A stretch of DNA of 64,000 nucleotides, taken from NCBI GenBank assembly GCA_037447655.1, contig JBBHKE010001710.1, positions 54,758-118,757 of the forward strand. The letters run 5' to 3'. The stretch is from Zygnema cylindricum (lineage: Eukaryota; Streptophyta; Zygnematophyceae; Zygnematales; Zygnemataceae). The notes below the pieces were generated by a model. The model saw only the letters and a list, made by a program, of their open reading frames with translations, made no database searches and was not told the origin of the DNA. A program made the position numbers and the translations under genes. This document shows, piece after piece, positions 18,013 to 29,912 of this stretch (position 1 is the stretch's first letter; the number at the start of each line of letters is the position of its first letter).

Positions 18013-21000
18013 TCATTCCTCAAGAGAGCGTTTTCTCGCTTTAAGATTCATTTGTAACCGGTCAGGTCTTGGAGGTGTGATGCCTCGACGAAATAATATG
18101 GCAAGTGCATTTGATTTTTGGCAGATGGCAAATACCTGTCAGAAACAGAAAAAATAGTCAGTTATTCGATTCAAAGTACAATCAGTAATGAATAATAATG
18201 AATCAAGCATAACAACTTGGATGGAGGCTAACCTCCCAGATTTCAAATTACTTGTAGACCAGAAAATCAAACTTTTTAGCCTTTTGAAAACCATTCTCTC
18301 ATGGCTGACATTGAATGTGAAGTAGATAAAATAACACAACCTACAATTTTCACCCAGAATCTGTCGCTGTAACAATCAGCAGTTGAAACAATACAAATCA
18401 ACTATGCCTCTTTCGTATTTATCGCTCGAAAACAAAGATTCACCAATTTCATTGGCCCCATCTATTTCTCGTACAACTATATCAGGACATTGCAAGAACT
18501 AAAAAAAGAAAAGCATAACAATCAAACAGAGAAAACATGTTGGTTTCCACTGGATGCTAAGCAAGATACTATAACAGACCAACTAAAGAAAAACACAACC
18601 ATGATTATCCTTCGTTATCCATTTAGACATTGGGGGTAAGTCAAGCTATGACCATAAAAAATAAAGCTTAAAAGGACATGAATCAAGAACAATCAAATCA
18701 GACAGGTATCTCCCCTACGAGTTTAACAAAACCTTATTGGCAAATCTTTGGTGAACAAAATTGGTCAATCTAACCAAAGTTTAGTAAAGCACAAAATTCG
18801 CACAACTACGATGATTAATCAAAAATAAGGAAAAACGAGACACCAGAGATTTACAGATAGTTCAAGAGTTAAAAGCCGAAGTTTCGGAACCCTGGAGTCT
18901 ACGCACAAAAATAATCAGTCCGAGCCAACGGATAACTTATAAACTTTCAAATGTTTCCTTTGGGCACCATTTTTTTTTTGTGTGACTTTGTGTTTGTTCG
19001 GCTAGTCACCTTCTTCCTAACACGTAGTAATAATTAAATTGACTGTTTTAAAGATTGAAGCTACGTATACATTGCCTATAGGTACGGTTTCCATGTTTGG
19101 ATAAAATCTGTGCGGCAATGTTGGATTAGATCCGTTCAAGATTTGATATATCCGGAGGACCAAATATTAAGAATGAACAAACAATGACCAAAAACTGCAA
19201 GTAAATGCGAATTTAAACCTTCACAATAGTCCCAAATTCACTAGTGGTTTTTTTTCTGGAAATCTAGACTTCTACGGCATATTGTTAATCAATTTTGCTG
19301 GTAAAATCCTTAAAACTCTGTGTTTAAAGAGTGTTTCTAAACACCTGTACAAATACCGACAAGTAGATATTCATTTACTGGCCAAAAGTAAAATGCCAGA
19401 ACAGAAAGCCGGATTGGCACCAGACCAGAAACCTCGAATTTTAACATCAGGGATATTTGATTTTTAATCTTTGTACTTTTTCCATAAAAAAATAGGTCAA
19501 TCAAAGTAGAAGCACGGTCAATCAAGGTAAAAACAAATAGATCAACCAAGGTTACTATCAGTCGTCGAAACTGGAAAGGCAATTCGCAGTTTCAAACGGC
19601 ATGCCTTCCCAGTTTCGACGATTGAAAGTAACCTTCGTTGATCTATTTGTTTCTACCTTGGTTGACCGTGCTTCTACTTTGATTGACCTGTGAGCTTCTA
19701 CTTTGATTGACCTATGAGCTTCTACCTTAATTGACCTTAGTGCTTCCAGCTAAGTATATAGAATGCGGCCCTGTATTTAACTAAGAATGCAAAGAAATTT
19801 TTCTACTCACTTCACTGGCTGGAACCTGTGCAACTCCCACACATTGCTTCCCATGGCCCTCCAATACACTGCAGTACTGGGCAGCCGCATCTTCATCCTC
19901 AAATACCTGCAATTAGCCCTCCCTCCCTTTCCTTTCTCTGTTACAGTTTGTCTTTTTCAGCAGACGGTTTTTATTCCCAGTAGTACACCTTTCATCGCTA
20001 TTAGAGTTAATAACGCTAATAGTCAGGGTTTCCCAGAACAAAAATCATAACTTGACCATACCGTGCCACAATACAAAACATATTTCGGTGTAGTTAATTT
20101 TAATCAAGTGTTAACACTAACAATTCACTAACTCTAATAGCCGTGGGGGGTATACCTCTTGCTTTTTATCAGCAACAAGCCTTTCTTGTGAGTAACTCAC
20201 CAGCAATCCTTCTCTTACGTCCTCCACATGCATTCGGAATTTGGGTCCCTCCCTCTCACTTCTAGCCATGGGTCTCCTTTCCGGGGCTTGCAGACGGCTT
20301 CTTCCCGTTTTCCGCTGAAAAAGAATTTGAAGCTCATGCTCAACCTCACTGCATAAAATAAATAATAATAATAAACACCAGGACATTCACACGAGAACAA
20401 AAAACAGGCAAAATGGGCCAGAATCTAACAGACCCGGTAAAACGGAAACAACAAGGAACTGCAATAAGGACTTTAGGTCTTTGTGTATCTCTGAAAGACA
20501 TATACATTTCTCCCACCATTATTGCTGGCAGTCTGACAAATGCCCCCATCATCAAGTCTCTTGACTACCTCCTGGCTCGCCGAGTGGGCATGGTGTAAAG
20601 CTGGTCCTCTTTTTGGGCGAGAACATATAGAGGCTTCTCCTCCTCCCTCCCCCATGGATTTGCATCCACCACTGGACAAACAACAAATAGAGAGGAAGAG
20701 CTCCAGCCCCTTAGTTTGTGAAATTTGGGAACACATTACAAAAAAGAAGAGAGACTGGCATAAGAACGAGAATTACGAATAAATTCAAAAAGCAATAATT
20801 GAAGGCAAAAAAGCAGAGGCTTCCTTGAGCGCGTGATCAAAACCGTGATAATTATCATGCCGGTTTTTTTTTCGCCACTTAAACCATTTTTTCTCCGTGC
20901 TTCGTGATGGAAAGGTAAGATCCTTACCAGCCTCCAAAAGAAATTGGATACGTGTGTACGGGGAAAGTTGATTTAAGTGGCGAAGAAACGATAATGCTGA

Positions 21001-22225
21001 TAACAAGACACGTTTCCTGAGATTTTTGTTTTTTTCAATGGTATTCTGTAAAAACTAAGAATATTTAACTGGATAAAACTACAAAACCTAGACAGATTCT
21101 TTTTGGGATCACTTGCTTACTTTTGCTTCAATACATGTTTTTTGTGTCCAAATTTTGATTAATAAACTTATGAGAGAAACCTTCCAGATTGATGAGGGAT
21201 TGGCATGATAACTATAAAGCCATAATCAATTTCCAAAGAGCAAGGATTTTTTTATCATAATGAGAAATCATAAGAATAAGAAATTGGTAAGAAAAACTGC
21301 AACTTAGACAAACTACCTTTGAACTATGCGTCAAGCGACAAAACCACTACCAATAGCGAAACAAAAAAACACAAAAAAACAGAAAAAAAACAGAAAAAAA
21401 CAAAAAAAAAAAAAATCATTAACAAATTTGACAAACTCCCATCAAAGCAAAAAAAACCAAATTGCACACAAGGGCTCAAGATACATATTCATCCTGTACA
21501 AAACCTTACCTATGCTTCTAAAAAATAAAACCAAAGGAAAAGATATGAAAATTCCCAATAATTCGCACTTTTTCTGATTAATCTTACTAATTTTCGCTCG
21601 AAATATTGGCTCTCCTCTACCTTTTCTGTTCCTTCTCTCTTTTCTCTCCCTCTCCCTCTCCCTCCCTCTTCAAATTCCCTCCAGCATAATTAAACACTGG
21701 AGACTTTTCGAGTTCCTCACACCTACCGTCGTAGCCCCCTGTGTCCAAAGTCTGTTCGAGTCGACTCCTAATATCGTACGCTTTCGAAGAAACTTTTTGT
21801 AAAAACTCGTGAGCTGTCGGAGGAATACCGGCATCCAAATGAAGAGCCTCCTCAACAACTTCTTCTCCTCCTCCCTCCCCACTCTCCCTCATCCCCTTCC
21901 CCTCATAATTTTTCCCCTCTTCCTTCTTCTTTTCTTCTTCTCCATCCCTCCCAGAAGGACCGGCGGCCACTCTCTGGAGACGCCTGGGAGAGGCTCCAGA
22001 CACGTGGAGCCTTGGAGAGAAGAAGGGAGACAGAAGGGAATTCGGTTGGGGAGAGGAGAGAGAGGTTTTAGTTCGACTAAAGAGAATGGACTCATAAAAG
22101 AGTCTGGTATTTGTGGCAGTCAATCCACAGGTACAGTTGGTGGAGGAAGGTCGAATTATGGCTCCAGATCCCGCACGTGCGGGACGACTATGTGCACATG
22201 AGACGCGCATAGCGAGGGAAGCCAT
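18013..22225 (-). CDS. Plastid-targeted conserved protein of unknown function with DUF3110-like region
   Basis: Five exons: 22225-21727, 20671-20569, 20348-20201, 19906-19811, 18135-18013; 969 bp, closing exactly as 322 residues plus TGA, all GT-AG. The first about 60 residues are Ser/Arg-rich and hydroxylated like a transit peptide, followed by an acidic Glu/Lys/Gly linker. Conserved segments: LDAGIPPTAHEFLQKVSSKAYD, DANPWG, LYVLAQKEDQLYTMPTRR, SEVEHEL, VEDVREGLLVFEDED, QYCSVLEGHG, and a C-terminal FRRGITPPRP...NLKARKRSLEE. The VFEDED...YC..LE pattern resembles DUF3110, a small family of cyanobacteria and plastids; plants have a longer version with the same RRG-TPP tail. Biochemical role unknown; I infer a plastid location. 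Intron 4 carries a long hairpin. Confidence 0.85.
19495..19688. repeat. Long intronic hairpin with 86-bp arms and 22-bp loop
   Basis: Arms 19495-19580 and 19603-19688 are inverted copies with six mismatches by my alignment (about 93 percent). They begin GGTCAATCAAAGTAGAAGCA. Just outside the right arm the motif CTTCTACTTTGATTGACC is repeated two more times in drifting form to about 19745. Located in intron 4 of the DUF3110-like gene. No terminal features of known transposon families and no target duplication seen. Candidate small-RNA precursor or foldback repeat. Confidence 0.88.
20820..21003. mobile_element. Degenerate MITE of the GCCACTTAAA family in intron 1
   Basis: Contains CGCCACTTAAACC and the inverse GATTTAAGTGGCG near its two ends, with the CCGTGC/GTACGG boxes typical of the family at 63610-63826. 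Its outermost TA-flanked ends have decayed. Lies in intron 1 (20672-21726) of the DUF3110-like gene. Confidence 0.55.
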
Positions 22226-23213
22226 GGAGGAATAGTTGGAGAGAGAGAGCTACAGTAGTAGGAGAGAGGTTAGAGAAAGTAGAAATGAAATTAGGTCAAG
22301 GTTGAAGAGGAGGTCAATGCAAATTTAGGTGAGGCTCTGAATTTGAAGATCTGCATAATTGCAAAGGTTCCGGAGATGCAGAAAAAAATATCTCAAGTTT
22401 AGAATATCGGTCGGTGCTAACTGAATGCATGCATTCATCCGATTCCACTTTTATAAACGTTTGACAGAAGCCGGTGATCGAAACCGTTAACTAATTCCAT
22501 ATTTTGCGGAGAAGTTATCGACCGTGCGATATTTATTGTGAAAATAATTTGCATCCATAAACCGACGGATTTCGTCCTTTCGCAAGAAATAATATTTGTC
22601 GTTTCCGACATCTCGACCTCCAACTTTTTGGGAGGTCAGAACTCAGAAGTGGACAGCGGTAGGCTTCCCACGCGTCCATATTTGAGCTACATTTCTGACG
22701 AATGAATTCAAGCTTTTGGGCAATTTTGTAAAAATTAAACATACACGTGGAGACAAATTTTGGAATAAAGACCAGATGTAACAAAAATGTTGGTCGTGAG
22801 AATCGATACGTGTCGAAAGATGGGAAACTGGCAAGTCATAAACATTCAAATTTCAAACATTCAAATGCACGCATGCTCATGCCTAGTGCCAGGGGAGGGA
22901 CTGAGCCTCGATCGTCCGATCAACGATTTTAAGTAGGACAAAGTTACAGGCAACGAATGGTTTCTGACAGAATCTGTTGGCCAACTCAAACCTTCCACCA
23001 ATGGGCGTGAAGTCAACTAATACCACGTGAAAAAATATGACGAATGAGCGTGAAGTAAACGTTTCACCACTCAGTCCAACGCGATATCTGCCTCCATGGC
23101 GATCCCTGTTTCCGATCAGCACCGGATATTTGGCGCTTCTTTGAGCGCCAAGATTCCCAACGCCCTCAGATTCCTGTAGTTCCGATCTCTGCGGCCGTAC
23201 GTTATGTACAGTA
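22226..23213. other. 5' flank of the DUF3110-like gene
   Basis: No gene recognised. Promoter region of the gene starting at 22225. CACGTG-type boxes occur (for example about 22745). A short repeat of AAACATTCAAAT is at 22840-22866. Confidence 0.4.
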
Positions 23214-23878
23214 CACCGCGCATCGTAATTAGAGTAATGAAAAAATTAGAGTAAAAAAAGAGAAAAAAATAATTAGAGTAATTTACTCTAGTTTATGTGA
23301 TAGAACTGTTTCAGAAAGGAATTTACTCTAATTTATGCGGTGTACTCTAATTTGGCAAGTTAATATCCTCTACTGTAAATAAGGTATTCGTACAGAATCT
23401 GACAAAACGTACAGTTTAGGAGTACGGACGACGTTCGACCGTGCAAAACTGTACTTTTTAAAGTAAAAAGGTACAAATAATGATTTAATACAATCGGGCT
23501 CGCACGTGAAATAGCACTAAACGAAAAATCAATCACATCATAAATGTTGATTTTCAATTATGTAACTACGCATAATCTACATGTAACCTTCGACGGTGGT
23601 CCCGACGTAACTGACATTCAGCGCGACAATAGTACTAACGTCACAATGACGTCGAAATATACGGAATGACAGATTTTGTACGTCTACATAATTTAGTGTT
23701 CAAAATTATCGCGCACATAATTATCGCCGACATAACCCAATATAGAATACATAAATAAATTAGAGTAAACTTCATAGTTAAAAAAGCTCTATCACATAAT
23801 TTAGAGTTCATTACTCTAATTTTGTTTTTTGGTTTTCTTACTCTAATTTTTTCATTACTCTAATTACGATATGCCGTG
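23214..23878. mobile_element. TA-flanked MITE, CACCGCGCATCG family (long form)
   Basis: 665 bp. Ends CACCGCGCATCGTAATTAGA and, inverted, CTAATTACGATATGCCGTG, with TA at 23212-23213 and 23879-23880. Internal landmarks (ACAAAATCTGACAA-like, AATGATTTAATAC) recur in copies at 29427-29912, 47211-47750 and in the split copy 51338-57009. No coding capacity. A TA duplication suggests Tc1/mariner-type mobilisation. Confidence 0.82.
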
Positions 23879-24349
23879 TAGTGTTGTGCATCGGCACGGT
23901 TTTGCTGATAATCAATATGTACCTTTTTTTGGCTTGCCGATAATCGATATATTGGCACAATATATAGACACCGGCGTTATCGCCGATAAAAAACCGATAA
24001 TTTTGGTTTTCTATCGCGATAACACCGATACCGATAACTATCGCGATAATTGTACAGTTATTGCCGTACATCTGTACGGTTTACTACGCCGTACTGGACC
24101 GCCGTTATTCCGTTACACATAGTACGGAACAAACTGTTACATGTGGCATACCACGCTATATATGGTGAAAAATATAATACAGTCTATTATAGAGTACTAA
24201 TATATACCGTACTATATTTTTTCCACTTATTGCCTAAAAGGAATTTGTTGGTCTCGGAGCGATACATCGAGACCCCTGGACCGTTCGATAACCGATAACT
24301 ATCGGTATCGGTGTTATCGCGATAAATTTCTTGCCAATACACAACACTA
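23879..24349. mobile_element. Non-autonomous hAT MITE, 471 bp
   Basis: Termini TAGTGTTGTGCATCGG and inverse ACACAACACTA; CGATA-rich subterminal regions, like 8332-9128. The left TA is shared with the end of the adjoining TA-flanked MITE, implying that the latter inserted into the hAT terminus. Comparing the outer flanks gives ATGTACAG (23204-23211) versus ATTTCAAG (24350-24357), five of eight matching, a possible eroded target duplication. Confidence 0.75.
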
Positions 24350-25240
24350 ATTTCAAGTAATCTGGTCGCAAGTCAGTGTCATCACGGACTTCATCGAGAT
24401 TTCAGGTCATAACTGGGAAGAAATATACCCTGAAACTCTAAATATTTCAAGTGATTCACATTCTCGCCGATAAAAATCTTAGTTGAAAACACTTTTGAGC
24501 AAAAATAAACTTACGAGTAGGAGATTTTGTCTGGCATGACACGTTGCAGATAAAATTTGTTTACAACCGTTATTTACATAATCGATGCAGTTTATTGGAG
24601 GTATGTAAAATAACCTACGACCATAGTTTTGTCACCCATTTCCCCTCATTTTCCATGTAAAGGAAAGATAAGGCCTAGGTCCAAGAAAAATTCTTTTGAA
24701 ATACTTAACCAAAGATGTGATCAACCCAGAAACCCTGAAAAGGACAAATATGCCCACAATACAATAACTGCAACTCCAAGTATATGCTATTAAAAAACCG
24801 AGCATGTTGTAAAAAGTTATAGCATAGATTCAAAACTTTCTCGAGTAACCATTCTTGTTTAGTTGGTGTCTGCATCTTTTATCACGCAATTTAGACCAAT
24901 ATACTGACACAAATAGTGTTGAAGAGCGTCATTTATCCAACTTCTCTGCAAAGCCTCGCTACAAATTCTGTCCAAAAATTGTACAATTAACTAGAATTTT
25001 ATAATTGATCCTTTTCTAAAAACTTTCACTTCATTAAAAAATGTCCATAAACTTATGAACAAATATGAAAACAAAAAACTGGATTGCCTCATTCTTCCAT
25101 TTCACAAAAAAACAACTCCTCACTAATCCTCCGAAGTAAAAACACGCGAATCGACAAAAAATTTAACCCGCTAATAAGTTTATTCCAAATTGGTACACAA
25201 ATTCCAAAACAAAAAATGTTGACTTCCCTTCTTAGAGTGC
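24350..25240. other. 3' flank of the membrane-protein gene
   Basis: AT-rich, no exon or bounded repeat recognised; probable 3' untranslated region near 25.1-25.2 kb. Confidence 0.4.
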
Positions 25241-27020
25241 CTAACTTTTAGGCACTAATGGACTTTCCAAATCGTAAAGTCCGAGTTGTGGACCAACAAA
25301 TCGAAACAAAATCCAACAAATAATAACAAGAATAATTGCGCCCCATGATAATCGATTTAACCAGTATAAACCTCCTTTCTCTCCCATCCAAGCCTCCATA
25401 AGTTTTTCTTGGCCCGACATTTCATCCCAGGTCTTCTTCTTCTTCGGTCTTTCATAAAAGCCGTCATCCTCTTCATCCTCGTCGGATGAATCACTTTGTC
25501 TATTAGAGATTAACAAACCATGGACATGTAGACATCAGTTAGACTCATTAATTGTTCTACTCCCCCCCCCCTCCTCCTTCTTCTTCCTTTCTTTCTCTCT
25601 CTTTCTCTCTCTCATTTCTCTCACTCTAGATATACAACACAAATAAGGGAGAGGGAGTAGAGATGGGCAAGTAGAAGGGGTTACAGCATACATAACACAT
25701 GCAGGAGGGAGCAGACTGCGGCGGAGGGCGACAGGGAGGGGAAGGGAGCGGAGAGGGCGGGAGAGCGGGAATGTGGTGACAGAAGTAGGTTACCTTTTCA
25801 CTTTTCGTCCCCTTCCAAGAGCTTCCAATGCTTGAATAGTTTTACGTTCCTTACTCGCAATTCCACCTTCTTCATTTTCAAATTTCTGCTACAAAACTAA
25901 TTTTAAAATCAAAACTGACTCAAAAGTGAGAAATAATTTCAAAACCTGAAACTGCTTAAAGGTGAAAAGGAGACTCAAGCGTAAGAAAAAAGTACTATGC
26001 TGATTACTTTCAGAATTAAGATAAGTTAACATCCTGAGACGAGAACCTGCTTCACTTCAAATTTATTTTTAATTCAGAAACATTACGTGGCTATGAATGA
26101 TAATCACTTCAAAAATTCCGAAATTGACAATAATTCTCTATAAAGAAAATCCTTGAACATCTAAATGAGAGAGAATGACAACCGAAACAAAAACATTTAA
26201 ACCAATTTTGGAAAAAAATAGATGCATCTTCAACAGACTAATAAAAACCTCACTTATCCAGTATTCAAGGTTTTCAAGGTTTTCACCGTATAACTACTTC
26301 TAATGTGGTCTACAGTCGATGTTAACCCTTGATCTCTACGGCTTGAAACCCTCATATCTTAGAAACACCACTGGCCACACTGCACCAAAATGTGAACTTG
26401 GAATGTGAATCTGCCAAGAAACCCTAACATAGGTAGGAGGGGGAGGGAGAGAGGGAGAGGGGGGGGGAGCGGGAGAGGGAGAGGGGGAGGGAGGAGGGAG
26501 GGGGAGAGGGAGGAGAAGGGGGAGGGGGAGCGGGAGTGCGGGAAGGAGGGAGGGAGGGAGGGAGGGCCATGCAATTTAAAGTCTCACGACCCTTATAGAA
26601 AATCTACATCTTGTAATGCAGGAATCCTATAAATGACTGACAGTAAATACTTAAAACTTAAAGAGTTACCCGACTGAAAAAACCTGTAACAGAGACTTTA
26701 AAGAAAATATTTTATGTTGCTTACCCTGAAAACTTGTAATCGTCAAACATTGAAACCCTAAAGCCTCAGCTTGACACTTTAAACCCTAATTTTCTCACCT
26801 CATCACTTCCAGCCATGGCTCGAGGACACAACATTCCGTATTTTCCTTTTCCTCCTGCCTTCCGTACATTTGCAAGTGTGGAAGATATCGACATCTTGTC
26901 CAAGTGAACGCCACGTGTCAATACTGAAACCTTCATCGTCCTGGACCGCTTCTCCCATGGCCGCACTGAGTTGGTAGGACAGGGACACAGATGATGACAC
27001 GTAGCCGCACTAGAAATCAT
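25241..27020 (-). CDS. Conserved single-span membrane protein, probably organellar, function unknown
   Basis: Exons 27020-26799, 25888-25794 and 25499-25241; 576 bp, closing as 191 residues plus TAG, GT-AG introns. The N terminus (about 60 residues) has a Ser/Thr/Arg-rich composition with the pair MISSAATC... and KAGGKGKYG, suggesting an organelle presequence. Middle: KRKTIQALEALGRGRK-type basic stretch, then an acidic cluster SDSSDEDEEDDGFYERPKKK, then WDEMSGQEKLMEAWMG. One membrane segment of about 20 residues, WGAIILVIICWILFRFVG, is followed by PQLGLYDLESPLVP at the C terminus. Charge pattern puts the long acidic/basic part on one side and a short tail on the other. I do not recognise a characterised family. 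Both introns hold polypurine/polypyrimidine tracts, and AAACCCTAA-like motifs lie just inside intron 1. Confidence 0.8.
25560..25780. repeat. Polypyrimidine block followed by polypurine block in intron 2
   Basis: 25560-25628 is CT-rich and 25645-25775 is GA-rich on the + strand, in intron 2 (25500-25793) of the membrane-protein gene. The arrangement could fold into an imperfect hairpin. Confidence 0.7.
26430..26568. repeat. GA-rich tract in intron 1
   Basis: GGGAGA/GGGGGA units in intron 1 (25889-26798) of the membrane-protein gene; sense strand pyrimidine-rich. Confidence 0.9.
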
Positions 27021-27413
27021 CTTTCCTTCGGGAGAAGGAAAACAGAGCTCCGTAGAACAGAAAACTGGAAAGAAGGAATGAATTTACTGGCTAACGAAAA
27101 ACTTGAAAGTTAATCTTCAGTACTAGTAAAATCTCATGCCCGTGAATACTAGTTCATAAAATCGTATATATTTGCTTCTGTTAACCAATAGAAAGAGTTC
27201 AGACTTAACTGTACTGGACTACGTCGCCAGAATCCCTCGATTTGTAGGAATATCATCGTAGGTTTCAGTTATCACACAATGACATAAACTGATAAACCTG
27301 ACCCGAATCAATAATTGTGCGGTGGACCAATGATTCGCTATGCTTAAGCTGTTTAACTGGTTTAGTTTCACAATATTTGCAGTTTCACAATATTTGCAGG
27401 GCAAATCTAATGC
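27021..27413. other. 5' flank of the membrane-protein gene
   Basis: Promoter region. Contains a direct repeat of TTTCACAATATTTGCAG at about 27365-27398. Nothing else recognised. Confidence 0.4.
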
Positions 27414-27415
27414 TA

Positions 27416-27962
27416 CACCGTCAATCGCTATTAGAGTAAAGGAATAAATAGCGTAAAAAAAAAATAGTGTTATTAACACTAATCGGGATTTATTTTTTTT
27501 TGAAAAAAAATATATATACTAATTAATCCCTAACTGTAATTTGGGTTGTCCTGAATAATAAATACCCGCCCTTTCGATGTCTACAGTAATATGTGTATTC
27601 GTACAAAATCTGACAATTCGTACGCCGTCGCGCTGTTCACACGGTCGACGGACGAACATATGAGAACGTGATTTTTGTCGACGAGTTTGCATCTCTTTCT
27701 TCCAGTGCACATTCACATGTGTGTGCAATAATGTAAGTGTCTTTTATGCCTTTGTAATTCAAAAAGTACCATTTCGTACAGAAATATCTTTCCCGTACGC
27801 AACACTATTTCCATAGCAGTGTACTTCCATTATTAACGCTAATTGAAAAAAAAACCTAATTATAATAATGGAAAAAATAGAATTATGGATTGTATTTCGG
27901 GTTTTTTTTTTGAATAAAGGGCACCGAATTGGCGTTATATACTCTAATAGCGATTGACGGTG
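27416..27962. mobile_element. TA-flanked MITE, CACCGTCAATCG variant
   Basis: 547 bp, terminal inverted repeats of at least 20 bp starting CACCGTCAATCGCTATTAGA, with TA at 27414-27415 and 27963-27964. No coding capacity. Confidence 0.88.
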
Positions 27963-28161
27963 TACATTAGGATTCGGCTACATTCAGCTACAGTATCCCA
28001 TTGGCCAAAAGAAGGCAAGAGGAACTTTTGGCCGTCTGATTCATCCTTTTCCTTAATCGAAGGATTACTTATTGCGTTGGCATGGTCCAATCACTTAAAA
28101 GAGTCCCAACGCCGCTAAGGAGCCCCTCACTTTCGTGGAGTACAGTACGATATTAAACTTA

Positions 28162-28879
28162 GGGTGAAGTTCCATTAGGCGGTCCCAGTAAATGTACGGA
28201 CAAGTCTACTAACAGCGTTTACTGGAAGTCCGCTCCATTGTGTCGGGCCAGTGAAAAACCTTTCGAAATTATGATTGGTGCCACGTAGTTAGTGTTCACA
28301 TTTTGAAAATCTAAAAACATTCTTCAAACGGAAAATCTGAACGGTAATATCTGTACCAGCCGAGGTGGTTAATGATTCGTACGAAAAGTTTGCGGCCAAA
28401 TTTTAATTTTGAAAATGGAAATCAAAATTTTGAAACGGAATTTCAAAAAGACGCCGCAAACTTTGAAGGTCGGTGGATGTCAGACGAAGCGTGCGATGAT
28501 ACTTTCGGTTGACGTGTATCCAGCGTGGCAGGTGGCACATGGCCTGTACGACGTGCACGCGTGTGATCGCTTGTTCAAAGTAGATATTTTTTTGCTTTTT
28601 CACGTGTACGAATGGTACATGTCTAGTATCGTACAACTCTCATCGCGAGGAGAGTTGGGCCCCACTGGATGATGTGCTGGATTGCTTCGCGAATCTCAAA
28701 AAGTAAAACATCCAACGGTCAGTAATTACGCCTACATCATTGGAGCTTCCTAATAGCTTTTCAGTAACGATGTTTTGTCCAACAACAAAAAAAAATCTGG
28801 CACTTCTCTGTACGGCTGTGTAAGAAAACGTACGGCGTCCAGTAACGAACCCCACTTTTCGTCTAATGGAACTTCACCC
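28162..28879. mobile_element. PIF/Harbinger-like MITE, 718 bp, TTA target duplication (copy 1)
   Basis: Ends GGGTGAAGTTCCATTAG and inverse CTAATGGAACTTCACCC, flanked by TTA at 28159-28161 and 28880-28882. Three-base TWA duplication and GGG start are typical of PIF/Harbinger. Copy 2 is at 48928-49665. Open frames inside are shared by descent rather than conserved as protein. Confidence 0.9.
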
Positions 28880-29426
28880 TTAATTTATGACAATGACCTG
28901 GAAATGCAGTCAAATTTGGATAGCGTTTTGACAGCACTCACGACCAAATGGTATCTTCGAAGAGGAGCTACATTACTGTACTGAACTTTGTGTTTTTTCG
29001 GACGTGCGAGCACGGTGATTGGGGCCACATCGTTCCCGCCTCCCGCATCCGAATCTTTAGGGTTTTTTATTTCTGTCACCCTAAACCCTGTAACCCTATT
29101 AAGATACCCGATTACGGCGTGTGGGACACGTTAAGTTCACACGGTTTTCTTAACTATATGCGTACGTCATGCATTGGATCACATTTAATAGGAACCTACA
29201 GCAGAGGTCGCAAAAGTTAAAATTTTAAATAACCGAAACCGACAGTTTTATTTTTTCAAATTCAGAGTAACCGACACCGGGTTATGTCACGCTCCAAAAT
29301 TGTTAACCGTTGACCGACCGACGTTTACGAAAATAAAAGTTAACCGAAACTCGATTTCTCGCGACCAACCATACCCGCCCGTAACCGAAAAAGTACAAAA
29401 TTATAACGCTCGTTAAGTATTTATTA

Positions 29427-29912
29427 CACCACGAATCGTAATAATCGCAAATAAATAATTAATGTTATCCATTCTAATTTATATTTTTTCGTTTTTTCAA
29501 AAAAAAGTTTTACTCTAGTTTATCAATAACTCTAATTTGGGTTTATGTCCGTAATAATTATCCGCTTTGAATATCTTTTAGGTACACATACAAAATCTGA
29601 CAAACGTACAATTTCACGTCATTATGACGTTTGCACTACGGGGTTTGTGAAAGCGCAGTTACATCATAACGGCTTGTATTAAATCATTTTTTGTACTTTT
29701 TTCATTAATACGGTACAATTTTGTACGGTCAAACACCGATCGTAAGCCACACTATTTAAAACGGCACTATACTAGAGTTGTTAACGCTGATTCAAAAAAT
29801 AACTTAAATAATGTGAAGAAAAATATAGAGTTGTTTACTCTTTTTAAGGGTTTTGGGCCAAAATTCGTGGTGACGGAATTAGCGTTAATATTGATAATTA
29901 CGATTCGCGGTG
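29427..29912. mobile_element. TA-flanked MITE nested in the hAT element
   Basis: 486 bp; ends CACCACGAATCG and inverse CGATTCGCGGTG, TA at 29425-29426 and 29913-29914. Shares internal blocks with 23214-23878 and 47211-47750. Confidence 0.85.
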
